Origin: Halobacteroidaceae bacterium
Lineage (GTDB): Bacteria; Bacillota; Halanaerobiia; B1SED10-174
NCBI GenBank assembly: GCA_003551665.1
Contig: PUNE01000131.1
Coordinates: 1-36,480, forward strand
Reading direction: 5' to 3'
DNA: 36,480 nucleotides
In this document: one piece after another, positions 8,183 to 15,290 of the stretch
Layout: every line of letters begins with the position of its first letter
How positions within the stretch are numbered: the first letter of the stretch is position 1
Made by a program: the position numbers and the translations under genes
The notes under the pieces: model-generated
What the model was told of the DNA's origin: nothing
The model's input: only the letters and a program-made list of their open reading frames with translations
Databases searched by the model: none

Positions 8183-8644
8183 GTGAAGATCGAAAAACGT
8201 ATTGAGGAAATGGGACTTTCGTTGCCCGACGTACCTACTCCCCTTGCTGCCTATGTCCCCGGACAAAGAACCGGCCGGTATATTTTTACGGCGGGTCAAC
8301 TTCCCATCCTGGGAGGAGAATTAAAATACAGGGGCAAGCTGGGACAGGATTATTCCGTTGAAGAAGGATATGAGGCTGCAAAAATCTGCCTCCTTAATTG
8401 CCTTGGAGTGATCAAGAAAATTGCGGGCGACCTGGATAAAGTCAAGCAAGTTGTAAAAATCAATGGCTTTGTTAATAGTGTTCCCGATTTTACTGACCAG
8501 CCCAGGGTCCTGAACGGAGCCTCTGAACTCTGTGTCGAATTATTCGGAGACAAAGGAGAACATGCCCGGGCTGCTGTTGGTTCAATAAGCCTTCCCATGG
8601 GAGCTGCTGTGGAAGTGGAAATGATCGTGGAATTGGAAGAATAG
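8183..8644 (+). CDS. RidA-family (YjgF/YER057c/UK114) protein, long subfamily
   Basis: About 153 residues. The start chosen is GTG 8183, which has AGGAGG eight bases upstream; a GTG at 8174 lies inside that site. Family motifs are FTAGQLP, a central LNCLGVIKK helix and the C-terminal ARAAVGSISLPMGAAVEVEM strand pair. RidA enzymes hydrolyse reactive enamine/imine intermediates released by PLP enzymes. In canonical RidA the essential carboxylate-binding Arg lies just before the Leu-Pro of this last motif; here that position is Ser. That is usual for this longer subfamily, whose activity is not established. Its place directly before a PLP enzyme suggests a protective or accessory role. Confidence 0.88.
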   Translation: MKIEKRIEEMGLSLPDVPTPLAAYVPGQRTGRYIFTAGQLPILGGELKYRGKLGQDYSVEEGYEAAKICLLNCLGVIKKIAGDLDKVKQVVKINGFVNSVPDFTDQPRVLNGASELCVELFGDKGEHARAAVGSISLPMGAAVEVEMIVELEE

Positions 8645-8654
8645 AACCTTTAGC

Positions 8655-8671
8655 CCAGTCATAAATACTGG
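8655..8671. promoter_or_regulatory. Short inverted repeat before the PLP-enzyme gene
   Basis: CCAGT and ACTGG are separated by seven bases, 23 bases before the PLP-enzyme start codon. It may be a second protein-binding site within the operon or chance; five-base arms are weak evidence. Confidence 0.2.
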
Positions 8672-8693
8672 AAATTCAGGGGAGAGTGAAAAC

Positions 8694-10145
8694 ATGTTGA
8701 AATTTCAGATGTATAAAAAACTAATGGCGGAGAAGGGTGAAATTTTTGCCAGGGCCAAAAAAGCCGCAGAGGAAATCGGGATAGGCCCGGATCTGGCAGG
8801 TAAGTTCGGTCTGACCGGGGCTATTTCCGGTATGCCCGCCCCACTTCGGGACGACATTATGGCTGCAACGGAAAAGGGAGCAAAAGAAGTTATACCTCTG
8901 GCCGGACTGGTTGATGAAATCAGGACCCTGGTCAAGCAAAATTACGGTGATGAATTTGACGCAGTCTCTACTCCGACCTGTGAAGCCGGTTTGTGGCTTG
9001 CCTTTGATGTTCTGGTCAGCCCCCCCTATACAGGTCGTGGTGACAATTATCGGTCCCGTTACATTGCCCTATATGAAAAACACCTGCACCACCAGGGAAG
9101 CTACGGGCGTCCATTCCCGGCCCATTACAAGGATGTCCTTGCCGAGCGGGGTTCAACCCCTGGAGAACTTGGTTTTAATGGAAAAAGACAGTATAATACC
9201 GATGTTATTCTGGCCAAGCTTGCCGGGGCCAACTATGAACCTCATGGCATCAAGTACCATCCGGCCCTGCAGCTTACCGGGGTTGATGTAGATGCCTCCA
9301 TGAAAAAAATCAACCAGATTGCGGAAAGGCACGCTGATACCCTCAACGGTTTTACCTCTCTGGGTTATGATACACCTGGTTATGGCTATGGGGATCTGGA
9401 TGCTGAAGGAACCCCACGCCTGCAAAAATTAATGGGCGAGCTGGCCAGGGATTACGATGTTCCCTATATTGTGGACAATGCCTGGGGACTTCCTTTCATT
9501 GGAGTGGATATTCGCAAAAACAACGCGGACCTCATGATTTACAGTATGGATAAGGCTACTGGAGCACCGACCTCTGGCCTGATTATTGGACGCGAAGAAT
9601 ACATTATACCTCTCCGGAGGGCCCTTGGTGTTCACGGTGAACGCTGGGGTACCACTGGTTCTTACGGGAAGGCCTCCCATGTTATCTTTGACCCGGGCAA
9701 GGAAGCCCTTCTGGGACAGGTGGCTGCCCTTAAAGCCCTGCAGGATAATCCTGAGCTTTACAGGAAGCCAGTTGAGCAGACCTATGATATAGTAATGGAA
9801 GAATTACAGGCCCTGCCGGAAAAACTGAGAAAAAATATAATTGTTTCCAAGTCCTTTAACTCGGGAACTGTGGAGATTAACTACGAGGGAACCTGGCAGG
9901 AAGACGGTTTAGGTTTCCCCATTTTCACTATCGAAGACATGTACGGTTCCAGTAATCTGCTGCAGTCAGGCTTGAAGGAAATGGGCATTATCCCGACCAT
10001 TGCCTATGATGGAAATATCTTTATTTCTCCGGGCCAGAATACCACTGATGACCAGGGGAACCTGATCGAAGAGCGGATGCGCCTTGCAATTAAGGGTCTG
10101 GTTAGTCTGATGGAAATAATCGGCCAGCATGCTGGAATAATGTAA
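8694..10145 (+). CDS. Fold-type I PLP-dependent enzyme, reaction unknown
   Basis: 483 residues, soluble. The fold-type I signature is clear. Asp261 in YIVDNAWG should pair with the pyridine nitrogen of PLP. Lys287 in SMDKATGAPTSG should form the Schiff base, followed by a GLIIG strand. The N-terminal 50 residues are helical, and a STPTCEAGLWLAFD segment lies near residues 92-105. Overall it is closest in feel to the SelA/cysteine desulfurase/class V aminotransferase branch, but I cannot assign a reaction. A histidine- and tyrosine-rich stretch (about residues 125-150) may line the active site. It is preceded by the RidA-family gene and followed by a strong RNA structure and the regulator gene. 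The context suggests a lyase or transaminase acting on an amino-acid substrate or product of the cobalamin isomerase; this is inference. Confidence 0.82.
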   Translation: MLKFQMYKKLMAEKGEIFARAKKAAEEIGIGPDLAGKFGLTGAISGMPAPLRDDIMAATEKGAKEVIPLAGLVDEIRTLVKQNYGDEFDAVSTPTCEAGLWLAFDVLVSPPYTGRGDNYRSRYIALYEKHLHHQGSYGRPFPAHYKDVLAERGSTPGELGFNGKRQYNTDVILAKLAGANYEPHGIKYHPALQLTGVDVDASMKKINQIAERHADTLNGFTSLGYDTPGYGYGDLDAEGTPRLQKLMGELARDYDVPYIVDNAWGLPFIGVDIRKNNADLMIYSMDKATGAPTSGLIIGREEYIIPLRRALGVHGERWGTTGSYGKASHVIFDPGKEALLGQVAALKALQDNPELYRKPVEQTYDIVMEELQALPEKLRKNIIVSKSFNSGTVEINYEGTWQEDGLGFPIFTIEDMYGSSNLLQSGLKEMGIIPTIAYDGNIFISPGQNTTDDQGNLIEERMRLAIKGLVSLMEIIGQHAGIM

Positions 10146-10163
10146 AGAAAGTTCTTCAAAGAG

Positions 10164-10197
10164 AAGCGGAGAAAGGAGGAGGCTTTTTTCTCTGCTT
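10164..10197 (+). promoter_or_regulatory. RNA hairpin with a purine-rich loop after the PLP-enzyme gene
   Basis: AAGCGGAGAAA (10164-10174) pairs with TTTCTCTGCTT (10187-10197) over 11 bp with one G.U pair. The 12-base loop contains GGAGGAGG. There is no following U-run, so it is not itself a standard terminator. It stands 11 bases ahead of a second, terminator-like hairpin. Confidence 0.5.
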
Positions 10198-10208
10198 GCA
10201 ATTAAGAC

Positions 10209-10266
10209 GGGGCCTTTGTTCCGGTGGGGACCGATATGCCCCGGGGGAAAGGCCCCCTTTTGTTTT
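10209..10266 (+). terminator. Intrinsic terminator/attenuator between PLP enzyme and regulator genes
   Basis: GGGGCCTTT (10209-10217) pairs perfectly with AAAGGCCCC (10248-10256). An inner GGGG/CCCC helix lies at 10226-10229 and 10239-10242, and CTTTTGTTTT follows. This looks like a strong Rho-independent terminator. No clear promoter lies between it and the regulator start at 10304, so it probably reduces, rather than ends, transcription into the downstream genes. Confidence 0.65.
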
Positions 10267-10303
10267 AACCGGGGTTTTGGGCTGTCTGTGAGGAGGTGGG
10301 TTT

Positions 10304-11050
10304 TTGCAGCAAAATGGAGAAAAGGCGTACCACGTTCTGGAAATAATTGCCGGTTATTCCGAACCTGTTGGTTCGGGAACCGTAAGTAATGATTTGAGGC
10401 GTAGAATTGGGGAAGTAAGTGAAGCAACCGTCGGAAGAGTTTTAAGGCGCCTGGACGAAAAGGGTTGGACCCGGAAGGAAGGCTTCCGGGGACGGGTTCT
10501 TACCGAAGAAGGTGAAAAAGCCCTGGGAATATTCCGGGCAGAAAAAAGGAGGCGGATTGATACCGACCGCTTTCTGGAATTGACCCGGGCCGAAGAAAAA
10601 GAAGAAATGATAAATATTCTCATAGCTCGCCGGGCAATAGAAAGGGAAATCGCCAGGCTGGCAGCGAAGAATGCCACTGAAGAAGATGTGCAAAGATTAA
10701 ATGAAATAATTGCCAGGAACCTTGATAAACTGGAATCTTCTCAAACCGGAGCTGAAGAGGATGTAGAATTCCACAAAATCCTTGCAGAAATTGCCGGGAA
10801 TAAAATTCTGGAAGCAGCCCTGGTCCTTATTCGACAGGAAGGGCAGCTTTCTCCTATTCTGGAGTATATCCGCCAAAAAGTGGGTAGTGACGTGGTTGAG
10901 GACCACAAAAAAGTTCTTGAAGCCATTGCCCGGGGGGATTGTGAAGAGGCAGAAAAGGCAATGGTTGACCATATTGAAGGAATAATTGCTGATGTAAATA
11001 AGTACTGGACCAAATTCGGGGCCAAAGGGGGTAAAGCCCATGGAAGCTAA
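10304..11050 (+). CDS. FCD-domain transcriptional regulator with an NrpR/RNase R-like winged helix
   Basis: 248 residues from a TTG start with AGGAGG 7 bases upstream. Residues 1-70 form a winged helix (EPVGSGTVSNDLRRR, then VGRVLRRLDEKG and a Gly-Arg-Val-Leu-Thr-Glu-Glu-Gly wing). It resembles the NrpR/RNase R N-terminal type more than the usual GntR helix. Residues 95-235 form an all-helical FCD domain: EFHKILAEIAGN, then DHKKVLEAIARGDCEEAEKAM and a final His-Ile. These supply the Asp/His residues that bind a metal and the organic-acid effector in FadR/FCD regulators. It probably senses the pathway substrate and controls this operon. It overlaps the next gene by 11 bases. Confidence 0.85.
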   Translation: MQQNGEKAYHVLEIIAGYSEPVGSGTVSNDLRRRIGEVSEATVGRVLRRLDEKGWTRKEGFRGRVLTEEGEKALGIFRAEKRRRIDTDRFLELTRAEEKEEMINILIARRAIEREIARLAAKNATEEDVQRLNEIIARNLDKLESSQTGAEEDVEFHKILAEIAGNKILEAALVLIRQEGQLSPILEYIRQKVGSDVVEDHKKVLEAIARGDCEEAEKAMVDHIEGIIADVNKYWTKFGAKGGKAHGS

Positions 11051-11276
11051 AGCGCGAGTGGTTGATGCACTGGACATTGAAACCTTTCTTATCTGTAAAA
11101 ACGAGGAAGAGGGGCGGAGAATTTCGGCTGGTTTAATGAAAAGCATGGGTTGCAGTGATTTTGATCTGGTATTTATTCACCATGAGGGCATCGGGGCCCG
11201 TGTCCGTATAAGAGCCTATGTAAACAGGCCTGGGGATCGTTACACCTGGCTAGAGGGAGGAGATGGCGATGACTGA
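11040..11276 (+). CDS. Stand-alone aminomutase dimerisation-domain-like protein
   Basis: 78 residues from ATG 11040, inside the end of the regulator gene. The order of elements is a strand (FLICKN), a helix (GRRISAGLMKSMG), a strand (FDLVFIHHEGIG) and a strand (ARVRIRAYV). It matches, as I recall it, the dimerisation domain within OraE and at the N-terminus of KamE: hydrophobic strand, helix with Ala and Lys-Lys-Met/Lys-Ser-Met, Val-x-Val-Ile strand, then a charged beta strand. In those enzymes the domain is fused ahead of the B12 domain; here it is a separate gene directly before the B12 protein. It probably forms part of the isomerase complex. The resemblance is short and needs a profile search, but position and pattern agree. 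Confidence 0.6.
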   Translation: MEAKARVVDALDIETFLICKNEEEGRRISAGLMKSMGCSDFDLVFIHHEGIGARVRIRAYVNRPGDRYTWLEGGDGDD

Positions 11277-13053
11277 AAAACGAGTTCTTCTGTCCCCTTT
11301 GGACCCGGTCCATGATATCGGGCTGAAGATGATCAAGAATGCCCTGGATGAAGCCGGCCATACCACTTTTCTTTTACCACCGGATGTTACCCCGGGAGAA
11401 ATTGTTGAGGAAGCCCTTGATAGAAAGGCGGAAGTTATTTTGCTTTCCCGGACCCTTGGATATGGTGTAGCTGAATTGCTGGGCCGCTTTGTTGACCTGG
11501 TTGAAGGTGCGGGAATTCGCCATAAGGTCCGCCTGGGAATTGGAGGTATGGCCATAAAACCGGAAATAGCTGCAGAACTGGGTTTTGACCAGGGATTTGG
11601 ACCAAAAACTCCAGTGGAAGAAGCAGTTGCCTTTGTGGAAGGAAGGAACTATGTTCCCCCAAAAGGAGGAAAGAAGAAGGAGAAGAGAAACCTGGTTGGA
11701 GACCGGACCTATGCCTACCACCATCAGGGGATCAGGACTCTGCTGGAAAAAATATCCGAAAAAACCCTGGAGTGGTTTGACGGAGTGGAAAGCCCTGGTA
11801 TCAGGAGAGCAGAACTCCGGGAGGCAGGTCTTGCCGGGGAAAAGGATTACCTAACAATAAGCGATGCCAGCATAAAGGATTATTTTTCCCAGGGAATATT
11901 ACCCTCGGGACTCCGCCTGATTTCCCCTGAAGAACGGAAGGGCCTTCAGGATATGATTTCCGCCGGAAGAGTAGAAAATCCCCGGATTCTCCAACGAAAC
12001 CCCCGCCACCCACTTGTTTTTATTCAGTATGGTACGGGGTGTCCCTTCATGGATATTGCCCATATTAAGGGGACAGAGGCCTGGGGTGCTGATGGGGTTG
12101 TCCACTTTGATCCCTCCTGGGGAGCAAAAACAGAAGGTCTGCTTGCAGGTCTTTTAAGCCACGAAGAAAACGGGTCCGTGCTCACTGAAGAAAACCTGGA
12201 ACTGATAAAAAAGGCCCTCGAACCTTCTACTCTCTGGCAGGTCCGCGCCCACCGGGGTTTGAACACCCCCGAAACGGTATTGCTTGCGGGGGAAGCCGGG
12301 GCTGACCTGACTAAAATCAACCCGGTCTACGGATCCCTTGGTGGGGGAACTGACCCGGAGCGGTTGCTGGCCGATGCCATAAAAGCAATGCAATATGCTG
12401 CTCGCTATGCAATGCCCTTCGACATGCCCACCAACGAAGAACTCTGTGGTGTACCGGCCTACAAGGCCTTTGCAGGAATGCTAATTGTCACCCACCTGGG
12501 CCTGGAAATGGGTGCTAAACCGGTTTTGCAACCCCTCTTCTGTTATTCTCCGGAAATGATGCTTGGGGGGCAGATGGAAGATAATTATATTGACTATAAT
12601 GCAGCAAAGGTCATGGCCCTGCGGAGAATAATTGATGCTCCCATCTGGGCAGGTGCCCCCATTGGCTTTTTAACTCATACTGAAGAGAGAGTCCAGTCCG
12701 CTGTTTCCACTTCCTTCCATGCGGGAATGGCAGCCTCCCTTGATATAGAAGGAATTTCCATCGCTTCTGCAGATGAGGCCTACTCAGGAGGTCCCATAAC
12801 CCTTCCCGCCAGAATAGATACCCTGCAGGGAACGGGAGAAGCATTTCGCTTTTTAGGGAGTTCCCGGATGCAGCCAACTTCAAGGGCTGAAGAATGGGCA
12901 GAAGAGTTGATGACAAATATTCATGGTGTGCTTAAAGAGGTAGCGGAAAATGGTTCTTTTCTGGACAGCCTGTACCAGGGAATTCTGGGAAGCCAAAAAG
13001 AAGGAGCCTATCCGGGCCGCAATGGACGGAGGACGGTGCAGGAAATAAAATGA
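11269..13053 (+). CDS. Cobalamin-binding TIM-barrel isomerase, KamDE/OraE-like with permuted domains
   Basis: 594 residues. ATG 11269 is preferred over ATG 11263 because GGGAGGAG ends directly before 11263. Residues 1-130 are a B12-binding Rossmann domain. VHDIG holds the cobalt-ligand histidine (about residue 14), ILLSRTLG follows, and LGIGGMAIKPE then DQGFGPKTP form the nucleotide-tail pocket. A lysine-rich linker (about 130-140) leads to a TIM-barrel region with HPLVFIQYGTG, WGADGVVHFDPSWGAKTEG and a C-terminal SFLDSLYQGILGSQ segment that resemble KamD. OraE has the opposite order, barrel then B12. The 11-residue-downstream PLP lysine of KamE/OraE is absent, and the barrel RTTGQS motif is not seen. 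It is therefore probably an adenosylcobalamin isomerase with no direct PLP anchor; the substrate is unknown. Confidence 0.8.
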   Translation: MTEKRVLLSPLDPVHDIGLKMIKNALDEAGHTTFLLPPDVTPGEIVEEALDRKAEVILLSRTLGYGVAELLGRFVDLVEGAGIRHKVRLGIGGMAIKPEIAAELGFDQGFGPKTPVEEAVAFVEGRNYVPPKGGKKKEKRNLVGDRTYAYHHQGIRTLLEKISEKTLEWFDGVESPGIRRAELREAGLAGEKDYLTISDASIKDYFSQGILPSGLRLISPEERKGLQDMISAGRVENPRILQRNPRHPLVFIQYGTGCPFMDIAHIKGTEAWGADGVVHFDPSWGAKTEGLLAGLLSHEENGSVLTEENLELIKKALEPSTLWQVRAHRGLNTPETVLLAGEAGADLTKINPVYGSLGGGTDPERLLADAIKAMQYAARYAMPFDMPTNEELCGVPAYKAFAGMLIVTHLGLEMGAKPVLQPLFCYSPEMMLGGQMEDNYIDYNAAKVMALRRIIDAPIWAGAPIGFLTHTEERVQSAVSTSFHAGMAASLDIEGISIASADEAYSGGPITLPARIDTLQGTGEAFRFLGSSRMQPTSRAEEWAEELMTNIHGVLKEVAENGSFLDSLYQGILGSQKEGAYPGRNGRRTVQEIK

Positions 13054-14090
13054 AAATAGTGGGAATAGCAGGAACAGCAAAAAATACCGGGAAAACCACA
13101 ACAACAATGACCCTGATTGAAACCGCCTGTGAACAAGGAGTTCCCCTGGCCGTTACCTCAATTGGCCTGGACGGAGAAGAGCTTGACCAGGTAACAGGGT
13201 TGCCCAAACCCCGCCTTGAATTACCTGCAGGTGCATTTCTGGTTACAGCAGAGCACTGTATTTCGGGGGGGACAGCAGAACTGGAAGTTTTGAAAGAACT
13301 CAGAGCGCAAACTCCCCTGGGGAAACTTCAACTTGCCCGGGTTCTGCAAAAGGGAAGGGTTCTCATGGCAGGGCCAAATAATCAACGGGACCTGAATGAG
13401 GTTGCCCAAAGCCTGGAAGGCAGAGAAGCTGATGTATTGCTTGTTGATGGAGCATTAAACCGAATGGCCCCCCTTGCCGGGACTGATCTTTTTGTCCTGG
13501 CTACTGGTGCTGCCCGAAGCAATAATCTGGCTGCCCTGCAGAGAGAAACCCAAACCCTGGTTAGGGTTTTAAAACTCCCGGGTTTGCCCCCACGGGAAAA
13601 ATCAACCTTTTCTTATATCCTCAATAACCGGGGAATTAAAGGCCTTGGAACAGATTCTCTTCTCAGTAGAGAGCGGGTGGAAAGAATTTTTTCCAGCTGC
13701 AGGGAAGTAAAGGAAATATTTATCAGGGGAGTACTTACAGGAGAAGCCTTTTCCAGACTGGGAAGCATGATAAATCCTGAAGGCTGCAGGCTAATTATTT
13801 CCAACCCGATTAATCTCCTGCTGGGAGAGGACCTGAAAGAATTGGACAGGGCTGTTGAAGTCTGGCAAAAAGCAGGGGGAGAGCTGGGAGTTGAATTTCC
13901 CCTGGACCTGCGGGCAGTTACTATTAACCCCTTTTTCCCGGACTGGCAGGAAAAAGGCGGTTTTTATCAGCCCCGGTACGTTGAAGAAGAAGCCCTCAAG
14001 CGCTACCTTTCTTCTTTGAAGGTCCCGGTTATCAATGTGGTGCGCGAAGGCGGCAGCCGCTTGTGGAGTACAGTTTTCGGGGAAAACTAG
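13050..14090 (+). CDS. KamB-like P-loop protein, probable cobalamin-isomerase reactivase subunit
   Basis: 346 residues, overlapping the isomerase gene by ATGA. The P-loop GTAKNTGKT lies at residues 8-16. It is followed by TSIGLDGEELDQVTG and then a Pro-Lys-Pro turn, and later by a Walker-B-like LLVDGALNRM with TGAARS beyond it. This sequence of motifs agrees with what I recall of KamB, the partner of KamC in reactivation of lysine 5,6-aminomutase. Such proteins use ATP to swap damaged cobalamin out of the enzyme. Its C-terminal 100 residues (about 245-346) are less familiar. No KamC (MutS-like) gene is in the window, so either KamC is encoded elsewhere or this protein works alone. Coupled translation with the isomerase supports a dedicated function. 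Confidence 0.75.
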   Translation: MKIVGIAGTAKNTGKTTTTMTLIETACEQGVPLAVTSIGLDGEELDQVTGLPKPRLELPAGAFLVTAEHCISGGTAELEVLKELRAQTPLGKLQLARVLQKGRVLMAGPNNQRDLNEVAQSLEGREADVLLVDGALNRMAPLAGTDLFVLATGAARSNNLAALQRETQTLVRVLKLPGLPPREKSTFSYILNNRGIKGLGTDSLLSRERVERIFSSCREVKEIFIRGVLTGEAFSRLGSMINPEGCRLIISNPINLLLGEDLKELDRAVEVWQKAGGELGVEFPLDLRAVTINPFFPDWQEKGGFYQPRYVEEEALKRYLSSLKVPVINVVREGGSRLWSTVFGEN

Positions 14091-14158
14091 AAGGATTCCA
14101 AATTGAAATCGCGAATAGGTACCGGTGGAAGGGAGAAAATAAATTTTTTACCGCTACT

Positions 14159-14193
14159 GGGACGGAAAATCACCGGCGGTCAAAAAATGTCCC
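14159..14193. promoter_or_regulatory. Possible CggR operator upstream of cggR
   Basis: GGGAC at 14159-14163 and GTCCC at 14189-14193 form an inverted repeat. Read in one direction it approximates the tandem CGGGAC/TGTC arrangement of known CggR operators: TGGGAC, six bases, TCAC, then GCGGTC, six A residues, TGTC. It ends directly before the cggR ribosome binding site (GGAGGTG, 14194-14200). Autoregulation by CggR is usual in Bacillota. I could not identify a convincing -35/-10 pair for it. Confidence 0.4.
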
Positions 14194-14207
14194 GGAGGTG
14201 AAGACCT

Positions 14208-15290
14208 TTGCCAGATCTCTGGGAGCTTCAGCAAAAGATTGTTCCCGATTTGACAGAGAAATTATTAAGAAGGTACCATATATTAAGAACAATATACCAT
14301 TTTCAGCCAATGGGCCGGAGGCTCCTGGCGAAGCGCCTGGATTGTAGTGAAAGAGAAATTCGAGGTGACCTGGAGTTTCTTGGCAGTCAGGGTCTTGTCC
14401 AGAATACCTCTGCAGGAGCCAGGTTAACTCCAGAGGGCGAGGCCTTATTGCAGTCCCTGGAAAAAATGGCCAGGACAGCGGAAGGAACCAGAGACCAGGA
14501 GACTATCCTGAAACGGTACTTTGGCCTGAAAGAAGTAATTATTGTTCCCGGGCGTGGAGACAGTATTCTGCAGAAGGAAGAGCTGGCACGGAGGGTTGGT
14601 AACTACCTGCATGCCAGCATGGGAGAAGAGGGGGTCCTTGCAGTTACCGGGGGGACTACCCTGGCAGCAGTTGCAGCGGCAATGAAAAAGGGCCGAAGGC
14701 AACGTCCAAATCTTACTGTTGTTCCTGGGAGAGGCGGGCTGGGGGAAAAAATGGAACTGGAGGCAAATACCATTGCTGCGGAAATTGCCCGGGCTCTTGG
14801 TGCTCAATATCGCCTTCTGTATCTTCCGGACAGCAGCAACCCCAGAACCCTTGCTGCCTTAAAGAAAGAACCGGCTGTTTCCGAGGTTCTGGATCTTCTG
14901 GGGAAGACGGAAACTCTCCTCCATGGCATTGGGGGATCCATGGAAATGGCCAGAAGGCGCCGTCTTCCTTCCGAGGAAATTGAAGTTATCAGCAAACGTG
15001 GAGCAGTGGGAGAGGCGTTTGGTTACTACTTTAATTCCCGGGGTGAGGTTGTTTATGTCACCCCCAGCGTTGGAATTAAGCTTGAAGACCTGGAAAGTAT
15101 AGACAGGGTAATTGCTGTGGCCGGCGGAATCGAAAAGGCGGAGGCGATTGTTTCCTCGGTAAATCCAAGGTTTCAGGATGTTTTAATTACTGATTCTGCT
15201 GCTGCTACGGCAATAATAAAAAAAATCAAAGAGGAGGGTTCAATTGATGACAGTAAGAATCGGAATCAATGGATTTGGAGCGATTGGTAG
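14208..15290 (+). CDS. cggR: Central glycolytic genes regulator CggR (SorC family)
   Basis: 360 residues from a TTG start with GGAGGTG 7 bases upstream. The beginning (LWELQQKIVPDL) matches the family. An N-terminal winged helix spans about residues 25-90 (RRLLAKRLDCSEREIRGDL). A SorC-type sugar-binding domain follows, with AVTGGTTLAAVAAAM, VVPGRGGLGE and a LLHGIGGSMEMA segment. CggR represses the gap operon, and fructose-1,6-bisphosphate relieves it. The gene overlaps gap by 44 bases, which is closer than in Bacillus and indicates one transcript. The last 15 or so residues, read across the gap start, are atypical and could reflect a recently extended C-terminus. Confidence 0.93.
   Translation: MPDLWELQQKIVPDLTEKLLRRYHILRTIYHFQPMGRRLLAKRLDCSEREIRGDLEFLGSQGLVQNTSAGARLTPEGEALLQSLEKMARTAEGTRDQETILKRYFGLKEVIIVPGRGDSILQKEELARRVGNYLHASMGEEGVLAVTGGTTLAAVAAAMKKGRRQRPNLTVVPGRGGLGEKMELEANTIAAEIARALGAQYRLLYLPDSSNPRTLAALKKEPAVSEVLDLLGKTETLLHGIGGSMEMARRRRLPSEEIEVISKRGAVGEAFGYYFNSRGEVVYVTPSVGIKLEDLESIDRVIAVAGGIEKAEAIVSSVNPRFQDVLITDSAAATAIIKKIKEEGSIDDSKNRNQWIWSDW

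Noticed and set aside
14063-14347. Plus-strand 94-codon ORF across the cggR start
   Set aside because: It overlaps cggR in another frame, which has a clear start and family match.
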